Origin: Gongronella butleri
Lineage: Eukaryota; Mucoromycota; Mucoromycetes; Mucorales; Cunninghamellaceae
Length of the DNA stretch: 64,000 nucleotides
Reading direction: 5' to 3'
Assembly: GCA_025201375.1 (NCBI GenBank)
Contig: JAIWZP010000041.1
Location: 186,001-250,000 of the forward strand
Positions 59,293 to 64,000 of the stretch are shown here, in pieces. Positions within the stretch are counted from its first letter, which is position 1. Each line of letters begins with the position of its first letter. Made by a program: the position numbers and the translations under genes. The notes under the pieces are model-generated. The model made no database searches. It saw only the letters and a list, made by a program, of their open reading frames with translations, and was not told the DNA's origin.

Positions 59293-60696
59293 TTACGGAT
59301 TGTCGCGCTCTTTGTTCTCTTTTTTGTCTTTTGACGATCTATAGCATAGAGCGAGGTGGCTGTCGAGGTCGTTGGATTGGCGTGACTTGTGACAATAGGG
59401 GCATTCGACGATTTCAGGGGACGAAGAGGAGCTTTGCCCGCTTGGCCCTTGCAGAGCGACGAGTTTTGTGCTGTCCCGAATTTTTGGGAGGGGTTTGTGC
59501 ATGCGATTGAGCTGCTGATTTTCGTCTTGACGCGTCCTTTCCCAGCACCGAGCGAGATGTACATCGAGGTCATCGCGGTTGCGTGGTTTGTGACAGCAGG
59601 GACATTCGACTCTTTCATTGGACGAGGACGAACATGGCTCCATTGGGTTTTGCTGCCGAGTGCCGCGTCTTCTGCTTGCCGGCGTGGTGACCCAAGTTTC
59701 TGGGTGGGATTTGCGCATGTGCCTGGGTAGATTCTCGCGAAGACCAGTCCAATTGCATCCCGATTCTGCCAAGATGCACAAGATTTCGATTTTTGGGCAA
59801 AGTTCGAGGTGGAAAACGTGACTATTGTCTCCAATGCGCTTCGACTTGCAATGCGGGCATATATCTAAGGGCAGCCTGTCGTGATCCAACAAGGACGCCA
59901 GGTTCGCCGTGACCGAATCGCGGCGGTGCGTCGATGCGCCATTATCAACATGGCGCGTACGTTTCGTTTGGCAAGCATGCTTTGCATACTTTTCTCGTGG
60001 GCCCTCCCAATCGCAATGGCCATTGTCCAGGTTGCTCAGGGACAAGCACGACACGCGAACTTTTGGGCAGTTGCGAAGATGATTGGCGAAATTTTTCGTA
60101 GCAATTGACTCTTTGCAGCTGCTGCACGTCTTTTTCGCTGGACAATGGCTACCATGGGACGACCATTCCTTGGCGGACATCTTGTGGTTGCAGTCGGGAC
60201 AACTGACCTGGTGGTGGCGGCACGACTCGCTCTTGTGAAGCTCGCGGTCCTTTTTCAAATATAATTTGTTACATGACGCATGGCGGCACTTTTCGCGCAC
60301 ATAGCCACAGTCGTGTTTCACATGATTCGTCATGAGTTGCCGCTGCCCCTGATGCGTGCAGCCACGCGATTTATGGGGGCAAAAAACAAGCAGCTCATTC
60401 AACATATTGACAACGATGCGCGATGGCGGCTTTAAACTGCTTGCATTGATGCGCAATCGATCAACTGGACACTGATGTGATGCTGCGATGGCTCTCTGGA
60501 TACATTCATTGCAAAATACATGGCTGTGGGAAAAAAAATTGGTCAGACAACGAGGAAAAAAAAAAAAAGGACAAATCACGCACTCACAGGGCGTCGCCCG
60601 CGGTTCTACAAGTACATCTTGGCAAATGATGCACTCCAAATTGTTGTTGACTTGATCAACGTAGGTCAGAGTGCGTAAATCCAACGATGCAGCCAT
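59293..60696 (-). CDS. RING/TRAF-type zinc-finger protein (paralogue 5)
   Basis: Two exons, 60696-60584 and 60523-59293, give 447 residues. RING (CIICQ, TPCD, HVFCNEC, CPVD); TRAF-type fingers (CTHQGQRQLMTNHVKHDC, then CPDCNHKMSAKEWSSHGSHC and CSSCKESIATKNFANHLRNC); and a series of weaker fingers with CDWEGP and CNWTGLRENLPRHM. Two C-terminal fingers, ECPCCHKPRNRDDLDVHLARC and ECPYCHKSRQSNDLDSHLALC, are near-copies of each other, a local duplication. The donor site is the less usual GTGCGT. Paralogue 6 is its closest relative here. Confidence 0.9.
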   Translation of the reverse strand: MAASLDLRTLTYVDQVNNNLECIICQDVLVEPRATPCECVICPFFFFPRCLTNFFSHSHVFCNECIQRAIAASHQCPVDRLRINASSLKPPSRIVVNMLNELLVFCPHKSRGCTHQGQRQLMTNHVKHDCGYVREKCRHASCNKLYLKKDRELHKSESCRHHQVSCPDCNHKMSAKEWSSHGSHCPAKKTCSSCKESIATKNFANHLRNCPKVRVSCLSLSNLDNGHCDWEGPREKYAKHACQTKRTRHVDNGASTHRRDSVTANLASLLDHDRLPLDICPHCKSKRIGDNSHVFHLELCPKIEILCILAESGCNWTGLRENLPRHMRKSHPETWVTTPASRRRGTRQQNPMEPCSSSSNERVECPCCHKPRNRDDLDVHLARCWERTRQDENQQLNRMHKPLPKIRDSTKLVALQGPSGQSSSSSPEIVECPYCHKSRQSNDLDSHLALCYRSSKDKKENKERDNP

Positions 60697-60815
60697 TTTT
60701 GACGCCAAAATAAAAAAAAATAAAAAAAGAGAGAGAGAGAGAGATAGGGAGAAAGGCAAAATTGAGGAATCTTTATTGGCTTTGCCGGCTTTTGAGTGAC
60801 ACAAAACTGCGTGCT

Positions 60816-62072
60816 TCAATGCAACTGCACTCTTGGCGCGCCGTCTTTTCTTACCCGCGCGAAAATCTGGCGCAATGACGCGCTTAAACTGCTTTTTGGT
60901 CTCTCTTTATGCAATTCCCAACACAGAGCGAGGTGCAAATCGAGGTCGTTGGGATGGCGCAGCTCGTGACAATAGGGACATTCGACGTTTTCAACAGACG
61001 AGGAAGAACTTGACGCCAATTGCTCTTGCGGCAGCCTGGCGATAATTTGCGTCGTGGTGCCCTGAGGATCTATGTGGGCTTCACGAACGTGCTGGACCAG
61101 ATTCCCGCGAAAACCGGTCCAATTGCATCCCGTTTCAATGCACACGATTTCGATTTTTGGGCAAAATTCACGATGGAGGGTGTTGTTGCCGCTGAGGATC
61201 GAATTGCAGCGGGGACATGTCTCAAATGACATCCAGGCGGGATCTAACAAGGGCGCCACATTCGTCATGACAGAATCAGGCCGGCGCCCGTTGTCGAAAT
61301 GGCGTTTGCGGTGTTTTAGGCAGGCATGCTTTGCAAACATGTGTTGAGGGCCAACCCAATCGCAATAGTCATCGTTTGGCTCGCTTAGTGATAAGCAGGA
61401 CACGCGTTTTTCTGGGCATGAGAGAAAATGCTCGTTCAATTTGCTTTTAAGCACTGATTCTTTGCAATTGGGACACGCCACCCTCCGTATAGCTGGACAG
61501 CGAGTATAATGGTGCATAAATTCCCTGGCGCTCGTCATGCGCAGGCAATACGGACACTCGAGCAGGCGGTAGACGCACGTGTTCATGTGATGCTCGCCGT
61601 CTTTTTTGAGATATTTTTTGTTGCACAACGTGTACTGGCACTGCTCATAAACATAGCCACAATCGTGCTTCACATGATGCGCCATGAGCTGCCGCTGGCC
61701 CTGGTGTGCGCAGCCAAGCAATTGTTGCGGGCAATACACGAGCAACTCGTTCAACATATTGACAATGATTCGCGATGGCGGCTTTAAACTGCTTGGATTG
61801 ATGTACAATCGATCGATAGGGCATTGATGCGATAAGCTGGCAGCTTGCTGGATGCATTCATTACAAAAGACATGGCTGTGATGTGAAAAAAAAAAGTGCA
61901 CAATCAGTCAGCCAAGCAAAAAAAGAAGAAAAAAACGAGAAATCACTTACTCACAGGGCGTCACCCGCGGTTCTACAAGGACGTCTTGACAAATGATGCA
62001 CTCCAGATTGCTGTTGACATTGTTTACATAGGTCAATGCACGTAAATCGAAGGGGTGGTCACTTTCAGACAT
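60816..62072 (-). CDS. RING/TRAF-type zinc-finger protein (paralogue 6)
   Basis: Two exons, 62072-61951 and 61875-60816, give 393 residues. Its layout matches paralogue 5: RING (CIICQ, TPCD, HVFCNEC, CPID), CAHQGQRQLMAHHVKHDC, CPYCLRMTSAREFMHHYTRC, CPNCKESVLKSKLNEHFLSC, CDWVGP, CNWTGFRGNLVQHV, and one C-terminal finger ECPYCHELRHPNDLDLHLALC, where paralogue 5 has two. KKDGEHH stands where others have KKDRELH. It is divergent to TCD1, with 191 bp between their starts. Confidence 0.9.
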
Positions 62073-62263
62073 GAAAAAACGAAGAAAAGTGGAGAAAAGA
62101 AAGTAACAAAAAACGGTTCGTGGGCTTCGAGCGCGCTTCAATTCACTACTTTTTGAAACGCCGAATTTCCCTTTTGGTCAACACTGCCAAAAATAAAAAA
62201 CCAGTTAATTTCGTCCTTTTCTTTCTTGTTTTGTGCTGATCTTTTCTTTTTTCCTTGTCACTT
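62073..62263. promoter_or_regulatory. Divergent promoter between paralogue 6 and TCD1
   Basis: 191 bp between two opposite start codons; both genes are probably driven from here. No specific motif identified. Confidence 0.45.
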
Positions 62264-63864
62264 ATGTCTGAAAAGTACGTGAACAAGTGGACACTGACGG
62301 CTGTAGCTGCGTCTACCATGACGGCAACGGCCATTCTCGGGTACCAGCACCTTCAACGGAAGCGATCGCGGCGAAACAGCGCCATTTCGCGCCGATCTTC
62401 GTGGACAGGTGCAGGGTCGGCACGCGCCTTGACAGTTGACCCGCGTCCTGTATGGACTGGGGAGCGTGTTTTGTTCGGCGACCATGGCATTGAGCATCTG
62501 AAGAACAGCTTTGTGATTATTGTCGGTGTTGGTGGCGTCGGATCGTGGACGGCGCTGATGCTTTTGCGCGCTGGTGTCAAGCGGTTACGGCTGATCGATT
62601 TTGACCAGGTGACGCTCAGCAGCCTGAATCGGCACGCGGTGGCCACATTGGACGACGTTGGCACGCCCAAAGTGGCGGCCATGCGCAAGCATTTTACGCA
62701 AATCGTCCCCGGATGTGAAATTGATGCGCGCATTGAATTGTTTACGGCAGACACGGCCGAATCCCTGTTGGGCGGCAATCCCGATTACATCGTGGATGCC
62801 ATTGACAATATCCAGACAAAGGTTGATCTCATCCGCTATTGCCATGACAACAAGCTCAGAGTCATCAGCTCTATGGGTGCAGGCGCAAAGGCCGATCCAT
62901 CGCGCATTCAGGTTGCAGACATTGGAGACACATTTGAGGACCCATTGGCCCGCACCGTCCGTCGCCATTTGCGCAAGGAATACAACATTGAGCGCGGCAT
63001 CCCCGTCGTTTATTCCACAGAAAAGCCACACCACGTCAAATTGCTGCCACTAGGTAAAAAAAGAAAAAAAAGAAAAAGAAAAAGAAAAAGAAAAGAAAAA
63101 AAGCGAAAAAAAATGAAAAAAGTGAAAAAGTGAAAAAAGCGCGAATAAAATGACACGGGACGCTCAATTCTTTTGTTTTAAGAGGAATCGCGTGTGGATG
63201 AGGCCGACGACTATGCTGCGCTTCCTGATTTCCGGTCGCGCATCCTGCCCGTGCTCGGCACACTGCCCAGCCTGTTTGGCCAAGCCATTGCTGCGCACGT
63301 CCTGCTCGATCTGACACAATACCCGCAGTACCAGCCCTTGCCCATCAAGCTCCGCGACGGCCTCTACACCCGCGTGCATCGTGATCTGATCACACGCGAG
63401 TTAAAGGTGTTTAAACAAAAGTAAACGTCAAAATTGTCCATTTTTCGCGATGGGATCACTCATGCCATTTTTTTTTCTTGTCATGTTAGATTCTGCGTGT
63501 TGGATGTGCGCGATGTTGCGTACATCTTTGAGGAGGTGTGGCGCGGCGAGAGTGTCATTTCTGGGCAGCAAAAGCAGGTGACCGTTGTGCGATGGGACCC
63601 AAGTAAGCCATTGTCTTTGATGAACGTCGTAGTCGTCTCCAAGGACGAAGCAAAGTATCACGACAAGTTACCCATTGATGTGGATTTGGTCCAGCATTAC
63701 GGTCAAGGTAAAAATTTGTCCAAAAAAAACAAAAAGGGGAAACGCGAGCGCTAATGATACTATTTTTTTTTATGTTTTCTTGGCTCTTAGATGTTTGCGG
63801 CAAGGTGGAGCGCACGCTCAAGGAACATATGCAGCTGCGCCAAGCATGGGAAGGCGTGTTTTAG
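62264..63864 (+). CDS. TCD1: tRNA threonylcarbamoyladenosine dehydratase
   Basis: E1-like enzyme that uses ATP to cyclise t6A37 to ct6A in ANN-decoding tRNAs, bound to the mitochondrial outer membrane in yeast. Four exons, 62264-63053, 63183-63420, 63490-63707 and 63791-63864, give 439 residues. The N-terminus has a predicted membrane helix (TAVAASTMTATAILGY) followed by a basic stretch. The nucleotide-binding motif GVGGVGSW is at about 88-95, with RLIDFDQVTLSSLNRH after it. DYIVDAIDNIQTKVDLI, SSMGAGAKADPSRI and the C-terminal DVCGKVE complete the family pattern. The last two introns follow the usual short type; the first contains long A-rich purine repeats. Confidence 0.95.
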
Positions 63865-63873
63865 AAGAATTTT

Positions 63874-63879
63874 AATAAA
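63874..63879 (+). terminator. Poly(A) signal of TCD1
   Basis: AATAAA ten bases after the TCD1 stop. Confidence 0.6.
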
Positions 63880-64000
63880 ATAATCAAAATTGAAGCATGA
63901 GCATACATTTTTATTGGCTATCATTGTAAATTAAACGCTTGAAGGGAAGAGGGGTTACATCGACTGCAATACCAAGATAAAATACAAAGAGAGGCGAAGG

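Overview
This is nuclear DNA of a fungus. It has dense genes with many short GT..AG introns (about 45-95 bp, often with long T or A runs), single-gene transcription units on both strands, an HDEL-terminated ER protein and fungal-type housekeeping proteins. Several traits suggest an early-diverging lineage, with Mucoromycota as my best guess: a PTRHD1-type protein, expanded RING/TRAF-type zinc-finger proteins, a degenerate kinase-like protein, and very intron-rich SMC2 and SEC63. The lineage is inference. Exon chains below were assembled by hand from splice consensus and reading phase; every chain given as complete keeps one open frame.

Layout. 1-1114: 3' part of a protein disulfide isomerase (+). 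1115-3579: repeat-rich spacer (dispersed repeat family 1, a GATC-rich inverted-repeat element, TACTGTA palindromes). 3580-12018: SMC2 (-), a tiny membrane protein (+), a kinase-like protein without catalytic residues (-) and a 53-residue protein (-). 14137-16804: membrane-anchored low-complexity protein (+) with a frameshift. 16805-19731: spacer with repeat family 2. 19732-26743: SEC63 (+), FEN1 (-), PPE1 (-), small coiled-coil protein (-). 26744-29910: spacer with a second copy of repeat family 1, split by a block of CAGGTC/GACCTG repeats. 29911-39433: five + strand genes (PTRHD1-like, TRM1, AIP1, a duplicated Cys-rich protein, RPS19). 39916-45197: PAK/STE20-like kinase and a 453-residue low-complexity protein (both -). 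45956-47624: ESS2 (+). 49117-50952: RPS9 and RPL21, head to head. 51237-62072: five paralogous RING/TRAF-type zinc-finger genes, all on -, one frameshifted, with a second copy of repeat family 2 between the first and second. 62264-63864: TCD1 (+).

The genes do not form one pathway. Themes are chromosome maintenance (SMC2, FEN1), ER translocation and folding (SEC63, PDI), tRNA biology (TRM1, TCD1, PTRHD1-like), translation (RPS19, RPS9, RPL21), splicing (ESS2), actin turnover (AIP1) and PP2A control (PPE1). The most unusual parts are the RING/TRAF-type array, with one shared intron position and signs of birth and decay, and the nested repeats in the spacers.
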